A stretch of 64,000 bases of DNA from Excoecaria cochinchinensis. Taxonomy: Eukaryota > Streptophyta > Magnoliopsida > Malpighiales > Euphorbiaceae. The DNA lies in the NCBI GenBank assembly GCA_947683425.1, contig CANTUQ010000031.1, positions 3,669,001 through 3,733,000 on the forward strand. The letters are read 5' to 3'. Under the pieces are notes generated by a model. It was given only the letters and a program-made list of their open reading frames with translations. It did no database searches and was not told the origin of the DNA. Positions 10,779-22,625 of the stretch are shown piece by piece (within the stretch, counting starts at the first letter, position 1; each line of letters starts with the position of its first letter). The position numbers and the translations under genes were made by a program.

Positions 10779-12914
10779 TGTAGACACCGGGTCTTGAGTC
10801 AGTCCAGATCAGAGTTACCCGATGAAGAGATCAATGTCGATTTTCGAGTAAGGGGATGAAATTCGGAGGTTTTCGTCTTTCGGTCTCGCAAGGATTAAAA
10901 TCTTTTTTCTTTCTATAGCATGGAGTTTTGAAAGAGTTGAATAAATTTTACAGAATTTGGGTAAAATTGGGAGTTTTGCTCCACAGACGGGCATTCCGTC
11001 TGTGTAGAGACGCCCGTCCCTACTTGAGGTGATACCCGTCCCTAGGGTTAGTAGGGATGGACCCGTGGCAATCTAGGGACACCCGTCCCTAGGATCATTC
11101 CCCGTCCCTAGTCAGTTTTTCGCATTTGCCCTTAGTAGGGACGGCCGTCGGTAGGTGAAGGGAAGACCGTCGGTACGGTAACTGACCGGATCTCTCGAGA
11201 TTGGATAAAATTTAATCCCTTTCTTTTCAAAATGGGGATAGAATTTATCTAAAAGCTTGAATTTTAAAGTCCTTTTAAAATTCAAACCTTATATAGAAGT
11301 TTATCTTAATTATCTCATAAAACCCTATAAATAAAGGATCAAATTTCAGTTTTAGGGGTTAGAGAAAAATTGGAGGGAATTTGGAAAAAGAGATAAATTT
11401 TAGAGAAATTTTATTTAGAAAAAAAGGCTATCAAATATTTTTGGGAAAAAATTGCTTTTTAGAGAAAAGGTTTTTCTGTGAGCAAATTACACAAAAAGTA
11501 TATAAATCTCTATTCATCTGTAGAGTTTTATTTTGATAAAACTTCTTCTAATTAGTTGATTTCTTCAAATTTTTCTTACGAATTAAGTCAAATTGAGGTG
11601 ACGAAATTCAGTCGTTTCCATCAATATAACTAATTCGAACACACGATTGCTATCAAATTTTCAAGGAAAGAATAACATAAATTTTCTTTCTTTGATCTGA
11701 TTCTTCTTTTGATCCTTGCGAGGCACACAGGGACAAAATCATTCGACATCCACCCTAAAAGGTAAAATCCTAGGGTAAACATTATGGATTAACATTTCTA
11801 TAATTTAATTTGATTTACATTGATTTCTATATACACTTCATATTTTTTTTTTTACAAAAGGTTTAAGAGGTTCTTTAATTTGTTTTTCCCCTCACTAGGG
11901 ACGGCCGCTGGCACGATCCAGGTAGCCGTCCCTAGGCAAAATTCTCATTTTTATCTCATAAAATCCTGTCTCTTAACTTATTTCTGTTAGAATTTACATC
12001 ATTTTTATTTTTATTCACATTTTTGCTAACATGTTTATCCTGGTGAGTTCTTTTCTGATTATTGAAAGTTGGAGTTGTGAGAGATGTTGGTTGCGCCATC
12101 TTGCGGATCTCGATCCGGGTTCATTTTTCTACCCTTACATTTTATTTATGTTGTTATGAAAATGGTTTTAACATCGTTAAGGTAAAGAGAACCAAAAGTT
12201 TTATAACAATTAAACCTGGAGATTTTCCCAAAATGGCGGACCAATGTCCCATTTCAGCCAATAAAATTGACACTTCATTAAAACTGCTTTATAATAAATG
12301 CATGGTAGGACCAACGTCATCATTCCAATGAATATCCCATTTTATGTATGTATCGCACTTTTACAAATGGGAGTTGTATTCCGATCCTGGTGTTATTGTA
12401 ATATACTTTTGAATGCCTTATTTTGATTTTTACTTCCTTTTACCTCTTTGGACGTGAATGATTGCGCCGTTAATTAAAATGCAGCGTGTGAAAAGTTGGT
12501 GAAATAATAAATTCAAAACATAATTGTAAAATTAATCAAAGTACGAATAAATGAGAAGTCCCGAACTCACTCTGGTCTTTGGGCCTCAAAGAGGCGAGAG
12601 GTCTAGAACTTCCAAGACACCTCTTGAGACCCATCAAAAGGCTTAAATATACAATCCTAGGCTCTAGGGGAGTAGAGGATAAGGCCTCCAAGATTCCTCT
12701 GGCTAGCTCAAGATGGATATGTATGCGCCGTCTTAGGCTCGATAAGGCTAGACGCCTTCCCAATATTCTATTGGGTGGCGACTCCGAGAAACCTCATTGT
12801 TGCCCAAAATAGACGCGCTTGTAAATACCTTACAAGTTACAAGCTTTAATGAATCCCATCCCGATCGCCCTGAAGCGGGCTTTCGGGAGGCCACGGGGTT
12901 CGGTGCGCGTCACA
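10779..12914 (+). mobile_element. solo Tat/Ogre-like LTR inside a related LTR
   Basis: It starts TGTAGACACCGGG (10779) and ends GGTTCGGTGCGCGTCACA (12914), 2136 bp, with the 5-bp duplication CTTAT at 10774-10778 and 12915-12919. Sequence on either side is continuous with the older LTR of the same broad family that it interrupts. The TATA box TATAAATA is at 11326-11333. The region around 12062-12331 and 12579-12812 contains short open frames with no recognisable domain. These have diverged counterparts in the host LTR at 13060-13377, so they belong to the LTR rather than to host genes. Confidence 0.9.
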
Positions 12915-14013
12915 CTTATTCAATTTCTTTCATTTTCCTCCTTATTATTTAATTTCATGCTTATTTTTGTTCTTTATATTTATACTAACGTGTTCTTTAG
13001 TTTGTGAGTTATTATTTTGAATTGTTGGGTGGATTTGGAGCCATTTGGTGTAGAAACTATTGCAAAGACTTAAGGGTCTTCTCCCGGGTTCATTCTCTCG
13101 ACTTTATCTTTTTTATTATATTGTTATTGTGAATAATATTATTTTATACTTTCCCGCTGATGAAAAATGGCTAAGTGTTTTTTTATTAATCAAGTTGGGA
13201 TTTTCCTTACAAATTGAGGACCAATATCCTATTTTTCTAATAAATAAAAAATCGACGCCTCAAAACCATATTATAATAAATGTGCATGCAAGGACCAATG
13301 TCCTCACTCTTAATTTATATCAAGATTTATGTATGAATCGCTTGCAATTTATAACGGGGGTTGTATTCCGCCCCTAATTTTGTTGTAATTTATTTTTACG
13401 CACATTATTTTAATTATGCTTTATTTACTGCCTCCCCTGAATGGACAATCTGAGCTTTAATTTAACTGCATTAAATTGAATGAGAAATGGGATGAAATGA
13501 TAAATTTAAAACTCAACTATAAACCTAACCAAGGTATGAATAAATGGGAAGTCCCGAACCTTCTCTGGTCTTTGGGCTCAACGAGGCGAGAGGGCCATCT
13601 CAATGTTCTATTGGGATGGAGCCTCCAAGACACCTCTTGTGTCCCGTAAAAGGCTCAAAATTGCACAGTTCTAGGCGCCACGAGGCTAGAGGGCCATCCT
13701 AATGTTCTATTAGGGTGGATGCCTCCAAGACACCCCTGGTTTGCCCAAGCGTGAGGCTAGAGGACCATCCTGTCATTAGGGTGGAAGCCTCTAAGACACC
13801 TCCGACTTGCCTATAATGGACATAACAGCGCTGTCTTAGGCTCACTGAGGCTAAATGACCTTTTCCAATGTTCTATTGGGTGGCGACTCCAAGAAACCTT
13901 CTTGTTGCCCAAAATGGATGCACTTGTAATTTCTTACAAGTTTTCATGAACGTCATCCCGATTGCCCTGAAAGCGGGCAGTTCGGGCCGCCCCGGGGTTC
14001 AACGCGCGTCACA

Positions 14014-14891
14014 ACATGATGAATTGATGAAGTAGTCAATGGCCTTGAAATGTGAATTTAAGCATGATGCTCTGTTTTAAGTGACTTGTGGTATTATTGT
14101 GCAAGATTTACGATTGTTGCCTAATGTGTTTATCAGCATGCTGAGTTTGGGAATGCACGTTGGGAAGTGTTGTGTGATTTGGGGTTTGGAAATTTACCAA
14201 TTTAGACCAATTCAAGCTTGACTAGATTGTGATTGTAAAACTAAATTTATAGGGTATTTGACCCTATGGGTTTGTACAAGCTATAACTTTAATAGTATAA
14301 CTCTAATTTGAATGAGATAAAGAGCATTAAATTTCTAAGGGATGTGTCTATAAATGTGTAGAAGTAGCCCTATTGATTTGGGGACTCTATGGTCTTCAAA
14401 GTCTGTATTTAAGATTGTTAATTCCAGTTGGAGGGCTTTTGGAGCATGTAATGTTCCATGGCCATAACTCCTCAAATATAAGACCAAAAATATTGAGAAT
14501 TGTGCCATTGTACTCTTAACATGTAGATAAGTAAGTGTTTAGAAGGGCGTGAAGGCGGATAATTATGTTAGGATGGGTTTTGGAGGTCATAAGTGTGTTT
14601 GGGGTAGAATGCATGAACTCAAGGTGTGAGGTGTGGAGCATTGAACAGAAAATTAAGTTCTTTCGCAAGCATGACAGGGGTCACGAGCGCGACAAAATGC
14701 TCAATTGGGCAAAAATTTATTAGCTTAGCTTCTGTCGCGAGCGCGATAGAGGTGTAGACTGGAGTCTGTCGCGAGCGCGACACTTTTGGATGTTGTAAAG
14801 ATTTTCAAGTTGACTTATTCTTATTAAATCAATATGTTTGATTGAAGAATAAATGTGAATATGAAAGCTATTATTGTGATATACCATGTGA

Positions 14892-14932
<41 letters not shown>

Positions 14933-15944
14933 TATCTATGCAATGATGGGTGAATTGTGAAGTAAGCCATAGTGTAAATAAGTGATGTGATGATACCTAA
15001 TGAGATGCTATGATGATGATTATATTCTCTATGATAATGCGAATAATAAGTGGATTAATAGTTTAGCCTGCGAGTTAAGTAGTGGATAGATAGGCATGCC
15101 TATAGGGTCTAAGTGTTGCAGCCAAAGTGTTCGATTCCTTTGGAATCCCAATGCGTATTGAATCCTTCTTGGATTCTTAAAGTGTATATAATATCTCTTA
15201 TTGATCATTTCTGTACCTAGGGGTACTGATGCGAAAGTGTGTATCTTCGAATACAAATGTGATTACTGTACTCTTGAGTACTGATGCGATACCCATTATC
15301 CGCATCTTTGAATTTCAGGCAAGGCATTAATAATGAAATAAGCTATAATGTACAAAGTGATTGTCATGCGATATGATATTGTGAATACGATGCGTTATAA
15401 ATTGATATGTAATAATAGTATGGCATTTGAATATGATCTTCTAATATGTCTTATGATTATCGACAGTATATTTAGTAATATAAATACGAAGCATGTTAGA
15501 AATGAAGCATGGATATAGGGCATGTAATTGGTAATATTTATTATATGTTTGTTATTATATATATGTGTATATTGTTGTTGTTTCCCCACTAAGCATTATC
15601 GTTTAGCACGGGTTTTTAATCGGTGCAGGTTCTGAAGCGAAGTAATTCGAAGGACATTCCCGCATTTCAATTGGTCAACACACTAGGACATCTTTACTTA
15701 GTGTAGGTTTTGTCTTTTGTATTATGAATATGTAATTAATAGCTTTTGGGCATGTAATTAAGTACAATAAAATTTTGGAGCATGATGTAATATATAATGC
15801 TGAACTATTGGTAAATTAGGATGAAGTATGTGTATGTGTGTGCGTATTAAAAGTCTTCTGTTGCATGTGAATGCAATTAATTGGTATAAGATTTTGTATG
15901 TCGATGGGATTGTATGAGATGTGCAGATGATGGGTGTCGTGACA
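14014..15944 (+). mobile_element. 5'-truncated Tekay-type LTR, plus orientation
   Basis: Landmarks of a Tekay LTR appear in plus order. They are GGCCATAACTCCTC (about 14461), a TGTCGCGAGCGCGACA-type palindrome pair (14665-14785), the TTTCCCCACTAAGC hairpin (15589-15606), and an end resembling GGGTGTCGTGACA (15944). The 5' third is missing because the Tat/Ogre-like LTR ends at 14013 inside it. Its partner at 15935-18705 is in opposite orientation. Open frames at 14720-15949 on the minus strand are low-complexity and not genes. A TATATA/CACACA microsatellite lies at 14888-14932. Confidence 0.65.
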
Positions 15945-16470
15945 ACCATTCTTGACTACCGCAGCAAAGCTGTGCGAGTGGATGGTAATGGGCTATTACA
16001 GCCACACACGCACATCAAATTACGCATACAATACAATTGAGCTATAAACAAAATCCAGAATTAACAAATTTCTTTTAATGTAACACAATACATTTCAAAA
16101 CTCATATGTTAGATACATATCATTAACTGTCAACTTATATTACATATTGTTAACTTCATATATAGGAAAATATCTTTTAGTTACAAAACTTAGCTATTAC
16201 AACACTTCTCTTATACATGCCAAAAACTAGTAATTACATATTACAAGAGAACCTACACAAACAGCGGACCCTAATGTGTTGACCAGAGAAGATGCGGGAC
16301 CGTCCTTCAAACACGCTTCACTTCAGAACCTACACGGATTAATACCCGTGCTAAGCGATAATACTTAGTGGGGAAACAACACACAATATTCATTCATAGC
16401 ATTCATTAAATATCATCAAATACATACTTCGCAGTAATACACCATATAGTATATCAATTACCTTTCCTAT

Positions 16471-16473
<3 letters not shown>

Positions 16474-16527
<54 letters not shown>
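16474..16527. repeat. (AT)n microsatellite
   Basis: An uninterrupted run of TA dinucleotides of roughly 54 bp inside the minus-strand Tekay LTR. Confidence 0.95.
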
Positions 16528-16528
<1 letters not shown>

Positions 16529-18319
16529 CATCATCAATAAACCATATTCTTAAATTCAGATATCACATCATATTCTCATAACGCATAATATTCAAATACT
16601 TATTATTAATTCCTCATTCATTTCTTAACTTGCCTGCATATTCTTAGAAGTAGATAACGGGATATCACATTAGTACTCGTAAGTACCATAAATCGTATTA
16701 GTATCCGTAGATACAACACTTACACATTAGTACCTCGTAGGTATGGATATATTCATATACATATATATACACTTATGTGAATCGAAACGGGATTCTAAAA
16801 GCATTGGGGATTCCAAACGAGAATCAAAACAAACGCTTCGGCTGCAGCACTTGACCCTATAAGCATGCTTATCTATCCATGACTCGACTTGCAGGCTAAA
16901 TTATTAATCCATTTAATGTTCATATTATCGTATTGTATAACATTCACATAACCACATTAAGCAATATTATATCATCTGATATCTTGCATACACGTATGGC
17001 TTAACAAGCCCACACTACATTATATATGTTCACAAGGATAAATAGATTTGTCATTACCATATGCATAATCATTCATAGGCCAGATGCAGTATTTCACACA
17101 AAATCGGGTAACTAAAACTCATAGCTCTATCGCACTCGTGACAGACCTAAACTCCCCCTCCTATCACGTTCGTGTCCCAAGTCGCGCACGGGACAGGGCA
17201 CAGATAAACTTCTTTCGAGCTCACGACAGAACACAACCTAGCGAAGTTCGCCCTACGGAGCCCTCTGTCGCACTCCTGGCCCTTGTCACGCTTGCGACAG
17301 AGCCTGAACTATATGTTTAAACTCCTACAACAATAACCTCTTTCAAGCACTTTCCCTATTTCCACATATATGACTTCTAAATCCAACCAAAACATCACTT
17401 TCAGCCAACATGACCTACTACCCATTGTTCACCTACATGTTAACTTTCTAAAGGAAAAAATCTCAATTCATTCGGACTCATAACCAAGGAGTTATGGCCT
17501 AGGGAACACAATTGCTCCAAAGGCCCTCCTATAGAATTTTTACCTACACAAATGGACTATTTTGAAGATCTTAGAGTCCTAAAAACAAAAGGACTATTTC
17601 TACTGCAATTATAGACATGGACATTATGATTCTAATCCATTTAACCTCATTCATTTTAGAGTGGTAAAACTCAACTTATAACACAAACAATCCAAATAGG
17701 TCAAGATGACCCTCAAAACCAGTTCTTACACTATCAAACTCACCAATCTTGAAGCTAACTAAATTGGCATAACCAATCCTCGAAACTCAATCTAAACCAC
17801 TTTAACACATGCATGAACACAACGGTACATTCACTTTCACAATAGGTATTCATCGATTCATGAACATAACAATTTCTCAATCTTTCAAAAATAGAATTTC
17901 ATGCTTATAAATCAATAAAGTTCATAACAATCAAATTAACATATCAAATACATATCTTCAATTCAAATCACTAGGCATCACAATTATACATTTTAGATTT
18001 TATCTACTACTAATTTAGCACACACAAACACATAGTTTCCCAAACCTCAAACTCCTTTGCTCCAAGAAGCTCACTTTGTACTTGACTCCCCAAGCTTCTC
18101 CTTTCCTTTAGCTTTTCTGGTTTCTTCCACTATAACACACATCTAATTTCCAGAATTGGAATAAGAGATCAATTCCAAATCAATACAGAAAAGAAGAAGG
18201 AGAAGAAAAAGAATAATCTATCACCATAACTTACCTTGATTAGCCAATATCACAACTCAACTTACTATTAACCAACCAACGGAAATTTTATGGACTAAGG
18301 ACTGAAGATAGAGATGAAC

Positions 18320-18366
18320 AGAAGAAGAAGAAGAAGAAGAAGAAGAAGAAGAAGAAGAAGAGAAGA
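18320..18366. repeat. (GAA)n microsatellite
   Basis: About fifteen AGA/GAA trinucleotides in a row. On the complement it produces a poly-Phe open frame that is not a gene. Confidence 0.95.
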
Positions 18367-18709
18367 ATGGACCAGGAGTGGCGTACAAGGGAATGCAAAG
18401 ATGGGACAAATTCTGCCTCTTTCCAATTCCTTATATTGCATGTAAGAATTGAGTTGGCAAAGGAAACTCTCAACACATGGAATGCACTAGCCAATATTAA
18501 GTTAATCTAATCCCACTTAGCCTTAATTAATCCTTCCCTAATTAATCATGCACAATTACACTTTAGTCACTTAACTAATTTATTTCATGCAATTAAGTTC
18601 TCTTTTCTAATTACACTTAAATCCAAAATTAGAAACCCTAAGTCAAACTTATCCAATTACCCTAATTAAGCAAAATGCTACTAGGGTAGATTTCGGGTCA
18701 TTACAACTC

Positions 18710-20487
18710 TTATCTCCTAAAAGGAATTTCGTCCATGAAATTCATACCTGTACTGAACAGATGAGGGTATTGAGCTCGCATCATTGATTCAAGTTCCCAT
18801 ATTACTTCTTTTATCCCATGATGTTGCAAAAGCATTTTCACTAATAGAACTTGTTTATTCCGAATTTGCTTCACTTCTTGTGCCAATATTACTTTAGGTT
18901 TCTCATCATAAGAGAAATCCGGTTGCATTTGCACATCTTGCACTGACAAAGCATGTGACTCAACTGAACAATATTTTCGGAGCATAGACACATGGAATAC
19001 ATCATGGAGCTTAGCTAAAGCTGGAGGTAAGGCTAACCGATATTTCACTATCCTAACTCTTTCCAACACTTTATAAGGTCCAATGAATCTCGGACTCAGT
19101 TTCACTTTCTTTCCAAACCGAAGCACTTTTCTCCAAGGAGACACTTTCAAAAAGACTTTGTCACCCACATCAAACTCTATATCCTTTTTCTTCAAATCCG
19201 TATAGGACTTTTGCCTCTCACTTGCAGCCTTCAATCTCTGTTGGATAATCTTTGCTTTTTCTTCAGTATCTCTTACCAGATTAGAACCAATTATCTTATG
19301 CTCATTCAACTCTATCCAACATACAGGAGTTCCACATTTCCTACCATAAAGAGCTTCATAAGGTGCCATGCCGATACTCACTTGATGACTATTATTGTAT
19401 GCAAATTCCATCAATGGAATGCACTTAATCCAACTCTTAGAAAAGTCCAAAACACAAGCTCGTAGCAAATCTTCTAACACTTGAATTACTCTTTTTGACT
19501 GTCCATCAATCTGTGGATGAAAAGATGTACTAAAATACAGTCGTGTACCAAGTATAGATTGCAATCCTTTCCAGAACTTTAAAGTAAACCTCGGGTCTCG
19601 ATCAGATACAGTGGATAAAGGAATACCATGAAGTCGCACAATCTCATTTACATACAGTTCAGCCAAATGATCCATAGAGTAATCAAGTCGAATCGGTATA
19701 AAATGAGCTAACTTGAAAAATCGATCAACAATCAACCATACAGAATCGTGTTGTTTAGATGTCATTGGAAAACCTATTACAAAATCCATGGTAATATTAT
19801 CACATTTCCACTATGAAATCGGAATAGGATTCAATAAACCCGATGGAACTTGTTGTTCCGCTTTCACTTGCTGACAAGTCAAACACTTAAAAACATACTC
19901 AACCACATATTTCTTCATACCAGGCCACCAAAAAAACTATTTAAAATTCTGATACATCTTATTGCCACCTGGATGTATGGTAAAAACTATATCATGAGCT
20001 TCGAGCAAAAGCTTCTTTTTCAACTCTTTATCATTTGCTACACACAATCAATATTGATAGTACAAGACACCTTCCTTATTCACTGAATAGCCAGTCTTGT
20101 CATCATCCCTAACTGATTGCAGAATCTGTTACAACTTAGGATCATCTTTCTATGCATCCACTATCTCTTTCCTCCAACTAAGTTTTGCTTTCAACTGAGC
20201 TATTAAAGCCCCATCAGTTGCAAATCTCCATTTGACATGCTGCAATGTCAAAGCTAAAGCGAACTTCCTACCCAAAGCATTAGCTACTACATTAACTTTA
20301 CCCGGATGGTAATTCACAATGCAGTCATAATCTTTAAACAGCTCAAGCCATCTCCTCTATCTCAAATTCAACTCTTTTTGACTAAGAAAATATTTGAGAC
20401 TCTTACGATCAGTGAAAATCTTACATCTTTCACCATACAAATAATGGTGCTAAATCTTCAAAGCAAACATTACAGTAGCTAACTCAA
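18710..20487 (-). pseudogene. Tekay chromovirus pol remnant: RNase H fragment, integrase, chromodomain
   Basis: An intact 359-codon frame (18710-19789) encodes most of the integrase core (MDF..GFP, then VSDRDPRF), the GPY region (SPRFIGPYKVL) and a C-terminal chromodomain ending W/ELESMMRAQYPHLF. That combination is diagnostic of the Tekay chromovirus clade. Upstream (19790-20487) the integrase zinc finger (KCLTCQQVKAE) and RNase H continue but are broken by stops. The sequence stops at 20487, where another LTR was inserted next to CTCAA; gag, protease and most of RT are not seen. Where the family has Glu in the GQSER motif (third catalytic residue of DDE) this copy reads QSKR, with the AAA codon at 19493-19495. 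It is not expected to be active. Confidence 0.85.
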
Positions 20488-22625
20488 TGTAACGGCCCCA
20501 ATACCGGGTCAGCTATGAATAGCATTTCTCGTTAGTGAATAGTGCATTCGGGGAGAAAAGTATACCCAGAGGTGATAAATATTTTATTAGACCATTGGAT
20601 AGAGCATGTCGTCGAAAGCCCGAATATGAAATTTAGGGTCAAACGGAGGTCAAATAAGGTCCGAAAAGTGCAAAACAGTAGAAAAAGGGGGTTTTGGGCC
20701 GTCTGTCCCAGACAGACGGCTGTCTGTGGTGACAGGCGGGCATCTATGGGGCAACATATGGCCTTGCCATCGGTCACAAGGGACGGCCAGGCCATCTATG
20801 GTTTCAGAAGGGCGTCTGAAGGTTTTCTCCAGTCCGATTTGACCAATTTTGACCTGAATTTTACCGGACTATAACTTGAGCTTTAGATTTCAGAAAAATG
20901 ATTCAAAAATATGGACGTACTCGTATTGATGAGTAGAATCATATGGCTATGAAAGATTAATTTTTGGTGGCACTAAAAAATTGGGTAATCGAACTGATAA
21001 ATAATTACCGGACCGAGGAATAGTTTTCGATTGACTCAAAAATATTCTTGGAGTCTAATGAATATAAGTTAAGAATTATAGAGTCATTCTATGAGGAATT
21101 AAAGTTGGAAAGTAAGGAAAAAGTTACGATTTCGATTTAAGCAGTACTCGGGTTGACCGGAGGTTTGATTAAGACTTTAAAAATAGTAAATGATTTTCAA
21201 AATTGATGAAAATTTCCAAATGGACTCTAAATAATATTTAGAAATTTTTTATGGTGAAAAAGGAATTTTTCGAGAACATCGAAAATTTGCTGATCGAACC
21301 AGTTTGAATAAATTGGACTAGAAACGGACTCTGATTGAGGTGAAATTTTATGTACAGCCTAGTTTTCACATGATATAAATTATGGAATAAAATTTTTGGA
21401 TGAATTGGAATTGGGAAGTGAGAAAAACATAGAAAATTTGCATAATGAGCTAAAATAGCAAATTGGGCTTTATTGGTTAGACCATTGGTTGGACCAAGGT
21501 TGAACAATTTTGGCCCACTATAAAATCAAATAAATGGCAGATTTGTAGGTGGATAATCCTTATCTCCTCAGCTCTTTTCTTCCTCTTTCTTGGCCGAAGT
21601 TCTCTCTCCCTCTTCTCTCTCATATTTCTTCAATTTTTTCTCAAATTATCTCTAAATTCAAACATTCTAAGTGTAATTCAGCCTCTCTATGAGAATTTAA
21701 CAGCCTCTAATATCCAATTGATGGATTAAAAGTAAGGAAAAGCAAGGATCTAAAGTTATATCCCCAATTTGAGGTAAGAGGAATAGATTGATTTAAATTG
21801 ATTTTGTGGTTTTAAATGATAGATTAGGGTGTATTAAACGTGTTTATAAAGTTATATGTGATAAAAGAAGGAAATTGATGGGTGTTGTGTTTCTTTGTAT
21901 TTTCGGCCATGACGGGAAATCAAGAGGAAAAGGGCCAATCAAAGGTTAAGGACAAGGTTTGTGGAGGTTGTGAAGGTTAAAGCATGGATATGAGATTTGT
22001 GATTACTTAATTCAAGAATTTTCATTTGGAAATTGGGGTTTTACATTATGTTTATATAGTGAGTGCATGTAAATTGCTTGTATAAGTGGAATTGAAGTGA
22101 TAGATGAGTTTGTGGAAGTTAAATAAGCTAATTAGAATTATTAAATTGAAAGAAAACTAATTGCAAGTTTTGCTGATAATGAGGCATAATAGTATACTTA
22201 GGTATATTTAAGGTATACCGTGTGATTAAGTGAAATAAAAAGGTATATACATGGAAATTGAGGCTTAATCTGGTGGAATAAGTAATAAATTTATGAAAAA
22301 GAAAATGTTAGACAAAAACCCTAAGATGGCCGAATGGGTTAAGGAAGAAATATGATAGGTTATATGGTATACACATGTGTTATAAGATGTAAATTGGATA
22401 GATGATTGAATTAGAAGTGAAAAATAAAGTTTAATGAAAAGACATACATGAAAACCGAATAATTGATTTAATGAACCAAAGATATATTTAGGCCATTTAA
22501 TGATATTAAGTTATAAAATGATTTACACTGCCACACGTTGAGTGAACGTAGGGTCGTGCTTCGGAAACGCACTGAAGTTAAATAAAAAAAAGCACCTAAC
22601 ACAATTCTAAGCCTCTAGTATGAAT
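20488..22625 (+). mobile_element. LTR-like sequence of an unassigned gypsy family, copy 1
   Basis: The segment opens TGTAACGGCCCCAATACCGGG at a sharp junction in the Tekay pol and carries a GACGG/CCGTC palindrome cluster at 20698-20825. It shares its first several hundred bases with a second copy starting at 26063 (TATTTTATTA.ACCATTGGAT, GTCAAACGGA, TTCAGAAAAAT, GTACT.GTATTGATAAGTAGAAT). Later parts are AT-rich with a pyrimidine-rich stretch near 21560-21620. A preceding CTCAA (20483-20487) would be one TSD copy; no matching copy was found, so the right boundary is unresolved and the end given is only where the next insertion begins. The 110-codon and 89-codon open frames here have no recognisable domain. 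Confidence 0.5.

Larger units (their letters stand above)
3042..14013 (+). mobile_element. Tat/Ogre-like gypsy element, 3' part with nested insertions
   Basis: The stretch reads as the region between pol and the 3' LTR of a large Tat/Ogre-type retrotransposon, followed by that LTR. It contains a remnant antisense frame, three tandem-repeat arrays, a purine-rich tract (about 6790-6804) and an LTR opening TGTAGACACCGG at 6805 and closing GCGCGTCACA at 14013. Tandem arrays in this position are characteristic of Ogre/Tat elements. The gag-pol part is not in the window; it was either displaced by the CACTA insertion or lies to the left. The LTR holds two further solo LTRs, each with its own TSD. 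Confidence 0.65.
6805..14013 (+). repeat. Tat/Ogre-like LTR interrupted by two solo LTRs
   Basis: The LTR begins TGTAGACACCGG (6805) and ends GGTTCAACGCGCGTCACA (14013). Its own sequence is in three pieces: 6805-8101, 10652-10778 and 12920-14013, about 2.5 kb in total. Removing the two inserts and one copy of each TSD leaves an order of landmarks collinear with the solo LTR at 10779-12914: a GACGGGC palindrome cluster, TATAAATA, the GTAAACATT(C/A)TGG block, a second palindrome cluster, and the GGTGGCGACTCC / GCCCAAAAT block. This confirms the nesting. The internal region lies to the left, so this is a 3' LTR if the element is in plus orientation. Confidence 0.8.
15935..18705 (-). mobile_element. 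3' LTR of a minus-strand Tekay-type chromovirus
   Basis: Read on the minus strand the LTR begins TGTAATGACCCG at 18705, directly after a purine-rich tract (18706-18720 on the complement) and the stop of the integrase frame. It runs to about 15935, where GGTTGTCACGACA closes it. The CTAAGC hairpin is at 16351-16368 and degenerate TGTCGCACTCGTGACAG palindromes lie at 17118-17305. An (AT)n tract at 16474-16527 and a (GAA)n tract at 18320-18366 are embedded. The exact left end overlaps the near-palindromic TGTCGTGACA shared with the plus-oriented LTR, so it is uncertain by about 10 bp. Confidence 0.7.

Noticed and set aside
12062..12812. Open frames in the solo Tat/Ogre-like LTR that have diverged counterparts near 13060-13377
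   Set aside because: Repetition reflects two related LTRs, not a duplicated gene; frames are not conserved between the copies.
18288..18494. Minus-strand frame with a long poly-Phe stretch
   Set aside because: Produced by the (GAA)n microsatellite at 18320-18366 in an LTR.
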